Notes: generated by a model not told the origin, from the letters alone. A stretch of 21,223 bases of DNA from an uncultured Muribaculaceae bacterium (GCA_948788915.1 CAQFOZ010000040.1:1-21223), one strand, 5' to 3'; shown: positions 5,882 to 15,651, counted from the stretch's first letter. A program made the numbers and translations.

Positions 5882-7201
5882 ATGGGATCGAATTATCGAA
5901 TAGCAGTAGCTGGAACTGGCTATGTCGGTCTAAGTATTGCGACATTATTGGCTCAAAACAATCATGTGACCGCGGTAGATATAATTCCAGAAAGAATTGA
6001 GTCAATCAACAACAAGAGGTCTCCCATTCAGGATGAGTATATCCAAAAATATTTTTTGGATATAGACTTAGACTTATCTGCGACACTTGATGGTTCTGAG
6101 GCATATAGAAGAGCCGATTTTGTAGTTATTGCAGCGCCGACAAATTACGACCCTGCAATGAATTATTTCGACACACATTGTATCGAAGATATTATCGATT
6201 TGGTGCTAAGCGTTAATCCAGATGCTGTGATGGTGATAAAGTCAACCATTCCGGTTGGCTATTGTCGCAGCCTGTATGTAAAATATGCGGCAAGTGGTGT
6301 CAGACGGTTCAATCTGCTGTTTTTTCCTGAGTTTCTGCGTGAGAGCAAAGCGCTTTACGACAATTTGTATCCATCGCGGATTATCGTGGGTGTTCCGAAA
6401 CTTATTGACAAGCCGGAATTTGCTGATGAGAATGCGGCTATTATGGCTGTTACCGATATAGAGAGGCTTGAGAGCGCGGCGCGTGTCTTTGTTGGTCTGC
6501 TGAAGGAGGGAGCTTTGAAAGAAGATATCGCAGTGCTGTATATGGGGATGAAAGAAGCAGAGGCGGTGAAACTCTTTGCCAATACCTATCTGGCTCTGCG
6601 TGTGAGTTATTTCAACGAACTCGACACGTATGCCGAAGTAAAGGGACTCGATTCCCGGGCTATAATTGAGGGTATCGGCCTTGATTCGCGCATTGGTATG
6701 CATTATAATAATCCGTCGTTCGGCTACGGCGGCTACTGCCTGCCCAAGGATACCAAGCAGCTTTTGGCCAACTACGAGGATGTGCCACAGTGTATGATGA
6801 GTGCTATTGTGGAGAGTAATCGCACTCGCAAGGATTTCATCGCCGACCAGGTGTTGCGCATGGCAAGCTACTACGACAATAACGATGCCAACACTTATGG
6901 TCAGGTATCGGGGTCCCAATGTATAATCGGAGTGTACCGCCTGGCGATGAAGTCAAACTCTGACAACTTTCGCCAAAGTAGCATACAAGGCGTAATGAAA
7001 CGCATCAAGGCCAAAGGCGCGACCGTGATAATTTATGAACCGACGCTCGAGGATGGAACAACTTTCTTCGGTAGTGTGGTTGTGAATGACATATGTCGTT
7101 TTAAGCAACTTTCAGACGCCATCATAGCCAATCGTGCCTCGGACGAACTTGCGGATGTAGCGGATAAGGTGTATACTCGCGATATTTATAACCGGGATTA
7201 G
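5882..7201 (+). CDS. ugd: UDP-glucose 6-dehydrogenase
   Basis: 439 residues. It oxidises UDP-glucose to UDP-glucuronate with two NAD+, giving an acidic sugar donor for the capsule. The Rossmann motif GTGYVG is at residues 11-16. The central and C-terminal UDPGDH domains follow, with Lys230 and Asn234 in EAVKLFANTYLA and catalytic Cys286 in GYGGYCLPKDTKQL. The C-terminal NFRQSS and YEPTL segments are typical of Ugd. An in-frame ATG at 5840 is possible, but I chose 5882 because the family starts just before the Rossmann strand. About 20 extra residues follow PSRIIVGV compared with the short bacterial enzymes I recall. The 5' third is AT-rich and the 3' half distinctly richer in G+C. Confidence 0.95.
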   Translation: MGSNYRIAVAGTGYVGLSIATLLAQNNHVTAVDIIPERIESINNKRSPIQDEYIQKYFLDIDLDLSATLDGSEAYRRADFVVIAAPTNYDPAMNYFDTHCIEDIIDLVLSVNPDAVMVIKSTIPVGYCRSLYVKYAASGVRRFNLLFFPEFLRESKALYDNLYPSRIIVGVPKLIDKPEFADENAAIMAVTDIERLESAARVFVGLLKEGALKEDIAVLYMGMKEAEAVKLFANTYLALRVSYFNELDTYAEVKGLDSRAIIEGIGLDSRIGMHYNNPSFGYGGYCLPKDTKQLLANYEDVPQCMMSAIVESNRTRKDFIADQVLRMASYYDNNDANTYGQVSGSQCIIGVYRLAMKSNSDNFRQSSIQGVMKRIKAKGATVIIYEPTLEDGTTFFGSVVVNDICRFKQLSDAIIANRASDELADVADKVYTRDIYNRD

Positions 7202-7250
7202 ATAGGGATTGTTCACTTACAAATTTAATAAATATCGTACTTAACGAAGT

Positions 7251-8189
7251 ATGGATTTAATATCGATAATCGTTCCTATTTTTAATTCCGAGCGATATTT
7301 AGAGCGAAGTATTGAGTCATTGCTAAGACAAGACTATCAAAATACTGAAATAATTCTTGTCAACGATGGTTCGACAGACAACTCTCTTTCAATTTGTGAA
7401 CGATATGCTACTGACTACCCTCAGAAGGTCAGAATCATAAAACAAGAAAACCAGGGAGCCTCAATTGCGCGCAAAAACGGGATAGCTAATGCAAACGGAG
7501 AATATTTGGTATTCGCCGATAGTGATGATTATGTTTCAACTGAATATGTGTCGGCATTGTATAAAGCAATCCGAAAACATAGTACAAGTGTTGCCTTGTG
7601 TCCGATGAAACGTGTTGAGATTGGGGATGTTCCATCGTTTGTAGAAGCAAAATCTTCATATTGTATGCCAAAGTGCGAATTAATGCAACGCTTTTTCAAA
7701 TATGAATTTTGGGGATATCCAGGAGGTTGCTATAGCAAAAAGTTATTTGATAATATAATTTTTCCAACAGCTACGATAAATGAGGATTATTATGTTAAGG
7801 CGCAGCTGTTTGCTAAGCAGGATTCCGTGGCATATATTGATAGTGCTCTTTATTGTTATGAACAGCACAAGGGTAGTTTGTCCAAGCAGCCATTATCAAT
7901 ACGTGCGCTTGGCGAATTTGACAACACCGTGGCGACCTGGGAATTTATAAGTCATAATACACCAAAATATTCGCGGCATGCTTTATCGATAGCGTCGGAG
8001 GCTGCTTGCAAATGGCTTGGTGCCTTGAACAGCGCACGCGTTATCGCTCCACCGATAGCATTATACAAAAAAATAATCATAAGATTTATAAACAAAAACC
8101 TATTTAAAATCTTATTTAATCCTCATTTGCTTTGGAAGATAAAAATAGTGATATTATACAACTACATTAGAGCCAATTACCCAAAATAA
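7251..8189 (+). CDS. Glycosyltransferase family 2
   Basis: 312 residues. The GT-A fold signatures are clear: SIIVPIFNSERYLE at the N-terminus, NDGSTDNS (38-45) for nucleotide binding, and the metal-binding DSDD at 90-93. An ENQGASIARKNG segment precedes the metal site, as in GT2 enzymes. It probably adds one sugar to the lipid-linked repeat unit on the inner face of the membrane. Donor and acceptor cannot be read from the sequence. No membrane helix is obvious. It follows ugd by 49 bases and precedes the flippase by 70 bases. Confidence 0.93.
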   Translation: MDLISIIVPIFNSERYLERSIESLLRQDYQNTEIILVNDGSTDNSLSICERYATDYPQKVRIIKQENQGASIARKNGIANANGEYLVFADSDDYVSTEYVSALYKAIRKHSTSVALCPMKRVEIGDVPSFVEAKSSYCMPKCELMQRFFKYEFWGYPGGCYSKKLFDNIIFPTATINEDYYVKAQLFAKQDSVAYIDSALYCYEQHKGSLSKQPLSIRALGEFDNTVATWEFISHNTPKYSRHALSIASEAACKWLGALNSARVIAPPIALYKKIIIRFINKNLFKILFNPHLLWKIKIVILYNYIRANYPK

Positions 8190-8259
8190 GCTAATATTGG
8201 TGACAACAGGCACCAGTGAATATTCTATAATCTATTTTGAACGATAAACTATAAAAGCT

Positions 8260-9720
8260 GTGAGTGGTACAAGGGACACTATGTTCTCAGGAATGATCTG
8301 GACATTCCTAAGACAATCATCACTTCAAATATTTAGTATCGCAGAGGGCATAATACTTGCACGCATATTATCTCCAAAAGATTACGGTCTTGTAGCAATG
8401 CCTGCTATATTTATGGCAATCTCAGGCTGCTTTATTGATTCGGGGTTTGCTACAGCGCTTGTGCGTGATAAGACTCGTAAGGCAATTGATTATTCAACTG
8501 TGTTTGTGACAACAGTTTTCATGACAGCTTTTTTCTCATTATTATTATGCCTCTGTTCGGGATATATTGCTGATTTTTATAATGAACCAATACTTAAGAC
8601 GATAGTTTGTGCCAATGCGGTATTGCTTTTCTTGAATTCGTTTTTGTCAATACAAAATACAAGGTTGACAATAAAGCTTGATTTTAAAGCGCAAAATATC
8701 ATACGAACAGTAACAAACATTGTCATTGGCATAGTCGTAATTATATGTGCGCTTTGTGGTATGGGAATCTGGTCTTTGGTATGGCCAAACTTTATAATGC
8801 CATTTCTAAACGGGTATCTGTATTATCGCCACGATCGATGGTTTCCTGGTTTCAAATTTTCATGGCGAGTGTGGCGAAAATACTTTTCCTTTGGGTCAAA
8901 GTTGTTAATATCAAATCTCGTTTCAGTCATATACGATAATCTGTATCCGATGGTAATAGGAAAAAAATTTCCTGCGGCAGATTTAGGCTATTTTACCAAA
9001 GCTAGCTCTTATGCAGAATTGCCTTCATATACAATCCGTACGATAGTCGGACCAGTTGCGTACCCGGTGATGAGTGCTATAGAGAAAGAGGAGGAGCTCC
9101 GAACGAGTTATCTGCGGCTTGTCGCTCTGTCGTGCTATTTGGTTTTTCCCCTTGTGTTTGGTATGGCAATATTGGCCAAGCCATTCATAATGGTTTTAAT
9201 TACAGAGAAATGGGCTCCGGCGATAGTTTTTCTTCAATTGCTGTGCTTCGCCAGGATGTGGGGACCATTTGTTGTTCTGAGTAAGGATTTCTTACAGGTT
9301 AAAGGTCGGTCGGATTTATTTATGAAAATTGAGCTTATAACTAAAGCACTGAGCATATTGGCATTAGTAATATGCATTCCGATAGGGATAAAAGCAATGT
9401 GTGTCGGGCTTGTAATAACATCGGTATTCAGCATGTTGGTAAATCTTATGTATGTGAATAAGGTAGGTGGTTTTTCAGTAAAAACTCAGCTAAAAAATAT
9501 AGCTCCATCGATAATTTATTCAAGTTCAATGGGCTTGATAATCTACCTGGTAATATTACAGCTTCAATCGTATGCTGCACAGCTGATAGTGGGTATAGTA
9601 ATCGGAATTATTTATTATATTTTTATTTCAAAAGTCACAAAATCACGTGACTATAAATCAGTAATGTCAATTGTAAAAGAGAAGATTGTTAAAAGGTTTG
9701 TTAAAAAGTCATGGTCATGA
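8260..9720 (+). CDS. wzx: Wzx-type polysaccharide flippase (MOP superfamily)
   Basis: 486 residues with about 12-14 hydrophobic helices throughout. The N-terminal ILARILSPKDYGLVAM and FIDSGFATALVRD segments are typical of the polysaccharide transporter branch of the MOP superfamily. It should move undecaprenyl-linked repeat units across the inner membrane. The start is taken as GTG at 8260, because relatives begin about ten residues before the SGxIW segment. An ATG at 8281 is the alternative. Its stop overlaps the next gene by 4 bases at ATGA, implying translational coupling. Codon use is AT-rich like its neighbours. Confidence 0.93.
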   Translation: MSGTRDTMFSGMIWTFLRQSSLQIFSIAEGIILARILSPKDYGLVAMPAIFMAISGCFIDSGFATALVRDKTRKAIDYSTVFVTTVFMTAFFSLLLCLCSGYIADFYNEPILKTIVCANAVLLFLNSFLSIQNTRLTIKLDFKAQNIIRTVTNIVIGIVVIICALCGMGIWSLVWPNFIMPFLNGYLYYRHDRWFPGFKFSWRVWRKYFSFGSKLLISNLVSVIYDNLYPMVIGKKFPAADLGYFTKASSYAELPSYTIRTIVGPVAYPVMSAIEKEEELRTSYLRLVALSCYLVFPLVFGMAILAKPFIMVLITEKWAPAIVFLQLLCFARMWGPFVVLSKDFLQVKGRSDLFMKIELITKALSILALVICIPIGIKAMCVGLVITSVFSMLVNLMYVNKVGGFSVKTQLKNIAPSIIYSSSMGLIIYLVILQLQSYAAQLIVGIVIGIIYYIFISKVTKSRDYKSVMSIVKEKIVKRFVKKSWS

Positions 9721-10637
9721 AGCCTACTCCTATGAAAACCAAGATTGTCTATGCTGTTATCAGCGGAACAGATGATTACTATCTTGAGCAACTAATCTTT
9801 AGTATTATGTCGCTTAAGCGATACAATCCTACCGCCTATATTGAAGTAGTAACTGATGATGCAACTAAAAGAAGTCTTACGGAGTGGCGAGCCATTTTAT
9901 GTCAGATGGTAGACTACTTAAATATTGTAGACATGCCACAGGGCTTTAATAAAATGAAACGTTCTCGATACATAAAGACAAATCTCAGGTTGCTTACCAA
10001 AGGTGATTATTTATTTTTGGACACCGATACGGTTATTTGCGGCAGTTTAGCTTCTGTTGACGGGTTTAAAGGAGATTTAATGATGGTTGCAGACTGTAAT
10101 GACAATCTTTATCTTCAAGACAACCTCATTATAAGCCGGTGTGACATAATAGGCTTTATGGATATGTCCGGAAAGTCTTATTACAATAGCGGAGTAATGC
10201 TGGTAAAAGATTCAGCGGTCTGTCATGATTTTTACAGAGCCTGGTATTCAAATTGGCTTCAGTCTGTAGCAAGAGGAGTCAATCTAGACCAGCCGGCTCT
10301 TAATTTTACCAATCATCAGTTCGGTGATGTTGTGCAGGAATTACCAGGCCGATGGAACTGTCAGGTTTTCTTTTATGGACTAAATTGTCTGTATAAATCA
10401 AATGTAATCCATTATGCCGGTGGAGGAAATAACGAACGCATGTTAGATATATATAGGACAATCCGGAACGATGGATATCATTCAAAAGTACTGGAAAAGT
10501 ATATAAAGCACCCTCGTACATTGTTTTATATGTTTCTGACTTCCAATGATACAAATATAAAAAACCGTATTATGGTTTCATTGAATGTCAGATTTCATGC
10601 GCTCTATAAACTTATTAGTTATTTTTACAACCATTAA
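9717..10637 (+). CDS. GT8-like glycosyltransferase
   Basis: 306 residues from the ATG at 9717. The DxD metal site DTD (102-104) lies in the segment DYLFLDTDTVICGSL, as in GT8 enzymes. A region YYNSGVMLVKD and a downstream NLDQPALN follow, both standard for this fold. It likely transfers a hexose to the growing repeat unit. ATG codons at 9711, 9717 and 9732 are all possible. I chose 9717 because it forms the ATGA overlap seen repeatedly in this operon, although MKTKIVYAV from 9732 looks most like family starts. The C-terminal about 60 residues are basic and aromatic. Confidence 0.88.
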   Translation: MKPTPMKTKIVYAVISGTDDYYLEQLIFSIMSLKRYNPTAYIEVVTDDATKRSLTEWRAILCQMVDYLNIVDMPQGFNKMKRSRYIKTNLRLLTKGDYLFLDTDTVICGSLASVDGFKGDLMMVADCNDNLYLQDNLIISRCDIIGFMDMSGKSYYNSGVMLVKDSAVCHDFYRAWYSNWLQSVARGVNLDQPALNFTNHQFGDVVQELPGRWNCQVFFYGLNCLYKSNVIHYAGGGNNERMLDIYRTIRNDGYHSKVLEKYIKHPRTLFYMFLTSNDTNIKNRIMVSLNVRFHALYKLISYFYNH

Positions 10638-10644
10638 TATCAAT

Positions 10645-11637
10645 ATGAATCTATCGTCAATATCTGCAGAAAACAGGACATATTACAAAGGTTTTGATGT
10701 ACTTAAATTTGGTTTGGCAATTCTAATAGTTGCTGCTCATACAAGATTGTTCGAAGAATTTCCTATATTTCACTATTACTTCGGTATCTTTTGCTCTTGC
10801 GCTATCCCTACATTCTTTGCGGTATCATCATTCTTGTTTATGAAAAGGCTGTCGCTGGCTAATAACAAGGCTGATGCCAAGCGAGTACTTTTAAAGACGG
10901 TAAAGAGGTTGCTTTGCATTTTTGGCATATGGTATTTGATTATGCTTCCAATGTCATATGCTCGTTTCTGGGAAACTGCAACGCTTAAAGAGTCAATATA
11001 TGCACTTCTTTTTTCATGTTCATTCAATGGCTATTGGTTTTTTAAGGCATTGATAATAAATACTATCATATTATATTTTTCCCGAAAAGACAAAGCATTG
11101 GCCTGTTTGAGTATTTTCTCTTTACTGGTTTACCTTTTCTGGGCATACAATTATCATTACATCAAATGGTCTATTAGCCCATATTATAGCTTTTATTATC
11201 ACGTCTTTCCATTCTGTTTGGGAGCCTTGTATGCAAAGAAACAGTGGATGTTGAAATTTAGTGTGCCTGTACTTATTACGCTTTTTATTGCCTGTGTGAT
11301 TTTGGCATCAATCAAAGAATTGAACCCAGTTGGCCGCATTTTATATCCTGTAATATTGTTGCCGTTGTTTAGCCGTCTCCGGTTTGAGTATATTGCTACT
11401 GAAACATGCAGGAAGTTCCGACAGTGGAGTATTCTCTTCTATGTAATGCAGTTTGTGCTTATATGGATGTATGATATAGCTGTATCAAACTATCTGACTG
11501 ATTATGATGCTCTACGTTTTTTTGATTTCAGTATAGTCCGTTTCGGGCTTGTTACAATGCTACTATTCATATTCTCAAGAATATTCTTGTATTTTGAGGA
11601 AACAAAAAATATCAGTTACTTGAAATATATACATTAG
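10645..11637 (+). CDS. Acyltransferase family 3 membrane protein (putative O-acetyltransferase)
   Basis: 330 residues with about ten membrane helices. The acyltransferase-3 start pattern is present: a FDVLKFGLAILIV helix followed by the conserved His32 in AAHTR. FFAVSSFLFMKR follows and matches the family's second block. These proteins transfer acetyl or other acyl groups to sugars across the membrane, so this gene probably decorates the capsule repeat unit. The reading frame is open from 10585, but I chose the ATG at 10645 because the upstream part overlaps the GT8-like gene and the family begins shortly before the first helix. It lies 7 bases after the GT8-like stop. Confidence 0.88.
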   Translation: MNLSSISAENRTYYKGFDVLKFGLAILIVAAHTRLFEEFPIFHYYFGIFCSCAIPTFFAVSSFLFMKRLSLANNKADAKRVLLKTVKRLLCIFGIWYLIMLPMSYARFWETATLKESIYALLFSCSFNGYWFFKALIINTIILYFSRKDKALACLSIFSLLVYLFWAYNYHYIKWSISPYYSFYYHVFPFCLGALYAKKQWMLKFSVPVLITLFIACVILASIKELNPVGRILYPVILLPLFSRLRFEYIATETCRKFRQWSILFYVMQFVLIWMYDIAVSNYLTDYDALRFFDFSIVRFGLVTMLLFIFSRIFLYFEETKNISYLKYIH

Positions 11638-11653
11638 TGAATCAGTATTGGCC

Positions 11654-12811
11654 ATGCGGAAAAAAAAATTAGCCATATTTGCAGAAAAACTATATGGAGG
11701 GGGCGTGGAGCGGATTCTTCAGACTGTACTTCGTAATCTTGATTATAATAAATATGATGTAAGCCTGTATTCGAGTCATGCCGAAGACATAGATCCAGCG
11801 TTTTACCCGGTAAATTTGAAAAACACGAGTTATTTCTCGTCAACCGGAGTCAACGCGACCAAATTAAGTCGGTTGACAACGAAAATAATTAATAAAATTA
11901 AGCTGCTTATATATTACCATTGCCCTTCGAGTGTGTTTTACAAGTTATTTATACGCAGGAGGTTTGATATAAGTATTGCATTTTTGGAGGGTTATGCCAC
12001 ACGGATAGTTAGCGGCGCACATCGCAACACCAAAAAGATAGCCTGGTTACACACCGATATAATCAATTATCATTGGACTAATGTGGCATTTCGTAGCTCC
12101 GATGAAGAAAAGTCTTGTTATCAACAGTTCTCTAAAATTGTCTGTGTAGCAGAAAGCGTGAAATCTCAAGCCGACAAATATCTTAATACAGAAAGAAGTA
12201 CAACGGTTATATATAATCCGATAGATAGAGAGCGGTTGCTTGAATTAGCGGAGGAAAGAGTTGATGATGCTGAAGGGCTGAAAAAGTATAAGACACAACT
12301 ACTTATTGTCGGGACCCTGAATAAGAATAAAGGTCAGTTAAGACTTTTGCATGCCTTGGCAGAATTGTTGAAAAAAGATTCAGAAATAGGTTTATGGATA
12401 GTAGGAGATGGCGAGTATCGTAACTTGATACAAGAAACCATTGCAGAACTTAAACTCAAAGACCATGTGGCCTTGTTAGGGTTTCAGAAAAATCCATATC
12501 CGTTTTATAAGAAGTGTGATATCTATGTTTGCGCTTCTTATGCCGAAGGATTCAACACAGCCATCACTGAGGCTTTGATATTTGGGAAACCTGTTGTTGC
12601 CACTCTTTGCTCAGGAGTGGAAGAACAGCTCGGCCGTGGTTGTGAGTACGGACTTATAGCTAATAATGATGATGAATGTCTGTACAAGCGTATAGAACAG
12701 ATGCTCAACCCTCAAACCTTGGCATATTATCGCCAAAAGAGCGAAGAACGAGGCCAGAGATTCTGTATATCCGAAAGTATGAAAAAAATCGATGCCTTAT
12801 TGCAAATATGA
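11654..12811 (+). CDS. Glycosyltransferase family 4 (GT-B)
   Basis: 385 residues. The N-terminal motif YGGGVERIL (14-22) and the C-terminal donor-binding block YAEGFNTAITEALIFGKPVV, with the E-x7-E pair Glu298/Glu306, mark a retaining GT4 enzyme. GTLNKNKGQLRLLHAL at the start of the C-terminal domain is also standard. The start is the ATG at 11654, as a TTG two codons upstream is less likely. The stop overlaps the next GT2 gene by 4 bases (ATGA). It should act at the cytoplasmic face on the lipid-linked repeat unit. The sugar specificity is not readable. Confidence 0.92.
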   Translation: MRKKKLAIFAEKLYGGGVERILQTVLRNLDYNKYDVSLYSSHAEDIDPAFYPVNLKNTSYFSSTGVNATKLSRLTTKIINKIKLLIYYHCPSSVFYKLFIRRRFDISIAFLEGYATRIVSGAHRNTKKIAWLHTDIINYHWTNVAFRSSDEEKSCYQQFSKIVCVAESVKSQADKYLNTERSTTVIYNPIDRERLLELAEERVDDAEGLKKYKTQLLIVGTLNKNKGQLRLLHALAELLKKDSEIGLWIVGDGEYRNLIQETIAELKLKDHVALLGFQKNPYPFYKKCDIYVCASYAEGFNTAITEALIFGKPVVATLCSGVEEQLGRGCEYGLIANNDDECLYKRIEQMLNPQTLAYYRQKSEERGQRFCISESMKKIDALLQI

Positions 12812-13788
12812 TAAGCATTATAGTTCCTGTTTATAATTCAGCAGACTACCTTGAAGACTGTATTGAATCTATTTACCGACAACTTTATCCCGATTGGGAG
12901 TGTATTCTGATTGATGACGGCTCATCGGACGGAAGCGCAAGAATCTGTGATGCCTGGACAAAAATCGACAGGCGTTTCAGAGTATTTCATCAACTTAATT
13001 CAGGTGTTTCTACAGCAAGAAACACCGGTATTAAATATGCATTGGGGGAGTATATTACCTTCATAGATAGTGATGATTGGGTTGACGATAATTATCTGTC
13101 TGCATTGATTGCAACCGGGGGTGAAAGTGATTTAATAGTTTCCGGAATCATAGACTGCTATGCAGATGGACGGTCAGTGGTATGTAAACCCTGTACATCG
13201 GCAGTCATTGATATTATCCCTCAATTTGTTGATGTACTTACTGATTTACTGAAAAAGAATCTCTTATATGGTCCGACAAATAAGCTATATAAATCGGATA
13301 TAATACGAAAACACAATATCGGTTTCCCTATAGATTGCTCTTTGGGAGAAGACTTGGTGTTTAATTTTACGTATCTTGATTACGTACGCACTATTGAAAC
13401 AGTATCGGAGGCTCACTATAACTATAGAAAAATACCGTCAGGCTCGCTTTCAACAAAAGTATCCTACGATAAATTTAAAAACGATTATCATCACTGGCAA
13501 CTAAGATTTAATTTTTTTAAAAATAAAAATTTATTGACGGATAGTTCCAAGGCGGTACTTATGAAATTGTTATGGGGGGTATTATATGACGGAATATTCA
13601 GATACGAAAGCTTAGGATATCCATCTATACAATATCTGAAATTTCTGAATAAAATTCAAGAAATAGATTTACTCCAGGAGTATACATCAGTATTTAATTG
13701 TTCTCCGTGGATAAAACACGCCATATTAAATAGACGTTATCTGATTCTGTTCATGTATTTTCATTTTCAAAGGTTATTTAGGATTTAA
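12808..13788 (+). CDS. Glycosyltransferase family 2
   Basis: 326 residues starting at the ATG of an ATGA overlap with the GT4 gene. MISIIVPVYNSADYLE opens the GT-A fold. IDDGSSDGS (35-43) and the metal-binding DSDDW (87-91) are intact. The frame is open further upstream (to 12676), but that part overlaps the GT4 coding sequence and shows no GT2 features. A G6 run lies at 13574-13579. Like the other transferases here it probably adds one residue of the repeat unit, with unknown donor. Confidence 0.92.
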   Translation: MISIIVPVYNSADYLEDCIESIYRQLYPDWECILIDDGSSDGSARICDAWTKIDRRFRVFHQLNSGVSTARNTGIKYALGEYITFIDSDDWVDDNYLSALIATGGESDLIVSGIIDCYADGRSVVCKPCTSAVIDIIPQFVDVLTDLLKKNLLYGPTNKLYKSDIIRKHNIGFPIDCSLGEDLVFNFTYLDYVRTIETVSEAHYNYRKIPSGSLSTKVSYDKFKNDYHHWQLRFNFFKNKNLLTDSSKAVLMKLLWGVLYDGIFRYESLGYPSIQYLKFLNKIQEIDLLQEYTSVFNCSPWIKHAILNRRYLILFMYFHFQRLFRI

Positions 13789-13803
13789 ATAAACGCAGGA
13801 CTT

Positions 13804-15651
13804 ATGAGCACTAACACCAACGAAGTCGACATATCTAAAATCAAACTCATAATCTGGGATCTTGATGAAACATTCTGGGAAGGGACACTTTCGGAAGGAG
13901 GTTTAACAGCCTGTAATAATATTGAGCTGGTAAAACGGCTCTCATACGACGGGATTATCAACAGCGTATGCTCCAAGAATGACTATCCCAAAGCTGAAAA
14001 AGCATTGATAGATCTAGGTATTAATGACTTTTTCGTGTTTAAATCAATCGACTGGACTCCCAAAGGACCAAGAATAAAGCAATTAATCAAAGACATGGGC
14101 CTTCGGCCTACAAACGTATTGTTCATTGATGACAATATCGTCAATCTTCATGAAGCAAGACACTATAACGAAGGCCTGATGATAGCTGAACCAGATATAA
14201 TACCGCAACTTAATGCTTTTCTTAAAGCAGCCGATCCTAAGGATCCCACATTGAAACGTTTGGGACAATACAAAGTAATGCAGGCCAAACAAGAGAGCCG
14301 TTCGGAATTTGATGATAATCTATCGTTCTTATATTCGACCCAGACCCAAGTCACAATTTCTTATGACTGCGAGACTGAAATTCAACGTATATTTGAATTG
14401 ATACACCGCACTAATCAATTGAATTTTACCAAAGAGAGAATCTCTATGGAAGAACTTCGAGAATTGATAGCCAATAAGGATATTAAAAAAGGATATGTGT
14501 CGGTCAAAGACAAGTTCGGGGATTATGGTATAGTCGGTTTTTTTGCAGTAGAAAATAACAAACTGATACACTTTCTTTTCTCATGTCGCACAATAGGTCA
14601 GGGTGTCGAACAATATGTATATGCCCAGCTTGGCTATCCGGAATTGACAATCAATGGCGATGTCGTTTCCAAAGTATCGGAAGCACCGGCTCCTGACTGG
14701 ATAAACGCTAACTGCAATCTTGACAATCCAACACAAAAAATTAATTCAGACTCTAAGATTGTATTTAAGGGCGCATGTGATCTCTCTTGTATGTCTGAAT
14801 ATATAGTTTCAGGAAGCATAGTTGAGGAATTTACATATATGGGTCTTGAACGCAGAAATAATATTGAACACCACAATCATTCTGTGAACTATTTGGGTTG
14901 GCGTTCATTAAGCGACGATGCCCGGCAGAGATTGGTGGACGATCTTGTATTCAATGATAAGGATATGTTTGAGACACATATGTTTGATGACAATGTTACT
15001 TTACTCATCGTATCTACAATGATAGAACCTAATCTAGGTATTTATCGGAATAAGAATACAGGAGAGAAAATAGCGTTTGGTGAATATATACATCCGCTTA
15101 CTGACAAGAACCTGTGGCCTGATTTCATCAATAATAATTTCTATACTGCCGACAACCGTTTTTCTCTGGAATGGCTTGAGTGGTTTGGGAATAATTACGA
15201 GTTTCTTGGCGCGTTATCGCCTGTTGAAATTTGTCAGAATGCCAAACGATTACTTGAGATTCTCCCGAAAAGCACATCCGTTGCATATATCCTCGGCCCT
15301 GAGATTCCTTTTGGCGGAGAAACAAATTCCAATTATTTCGGGCGAGAGAAAGTATATTCTGAAATCAACAGGCTATTCAGAGAACTTCACGCCGCCAATC
15401 CTAGAGTACTTCTGATAGATGTAAACCGCTGGGTTAAAAAACAATCAGCATTTACTAACAATATCAATCATTGGCAACGACAGATATACTATAATATGGC
15501 TAATTGTGTCAATGATTTTATTTATGAACTCACCGGAGCAAAATTAACCACTAAGTCAGGCGCTTATCTTCTTCAACGAAAGTTCGCTGATAGAGTCGCA
15601 AAAACAGGCCTCTTTAAAACTAAGTTATGGCGTAAGTTTAGAAACTTATAA
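13804..15651 (+). CDS. FkbH-like HAD-IIIC/GNAT protein with extra C-terminal domain
   Basis: 615 residues. The HAD motifs are intact: DLDET (Asp19, Asp21, Thr23), Ser57 in CSKND, and FIDDN (Asp109/Asp110). A GNAT-like part follows (about 175-300), with the FkbH signature KDKFGDYGIVG (235-245) and RTIGQGVEQY. FkbH proteins dephosphorylate 1,3-bisphosphoglycerate and load the glyceryl or lactyl unit onto a carrier protein. The last 300 residues are a third domain that I do not firmly recognise. It starts with IVFKGACDLS (319-328) and has a late NINHW (His556), reminiscent of SGNH/WcbI-type acyltransferases. A plausible job is adding a glycerate- or lactate-derived group to the capsule. No acyl-carrier-protein gene is in the window. 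Confidence 0.8.
   Translation: MSTNTNEVDISKIKLIIWDLDETFWEGTLSEGGLTACNNIELVKRLSYDGIINSVCSKNDYPKAEKALIDLGINDFFVFKSIDWTPKGPRIKQLIKDMGLRPTNVLFIDDNIVNLHEARHYNEGLMIAEPDIIPQLNAFLKAADPKDPTLKRLGQYKVMQAKQESRSEFDDNLSFLYSTQTQVTISYDCETEIQRIFELIHRTNQLNFTKERISMEELRELIANKDIKKGYVSVKDKFGDYGIVGFFAVENNKLIHFLFSCRTIGQGVEQYVYAQLGYPELTINGDVVSKVSEAPAPDWINANCNLDNPTQKINSDSKIVFKGACDLSCMSEYIVSGSIVEEFTYMGLERRNNIEHHNHSVNYLGWRSLSDDARQRLVDDLVFNDKDMFETHMFDDNVTLLIVSTMIEPNLGIYRNKNTGEKIAFGEYIHPLTDKNLWPDFINNNFYTADNRFSLEWLEWFGNNYEFLGALSPVEICQNAKRLLEILPKSTSVAYILGPEIPFGGETNSNYFGREKVYSEINRLFRELHAANPRVLLIDVNRWVKKQSAFTNNINHWQRQIYYNMANCVNDFIYELTGAKLTTKSGAYLLQRKFADRVAKTGLFKTKLWRKFRNL

Noticed and set aside
6242..6919. 225-codon open frame antisense to ugd
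   Set aside because: It lies wholly inside a highly conserved gene and its product has no recognisable domain. The length follows from the composition of ugd.
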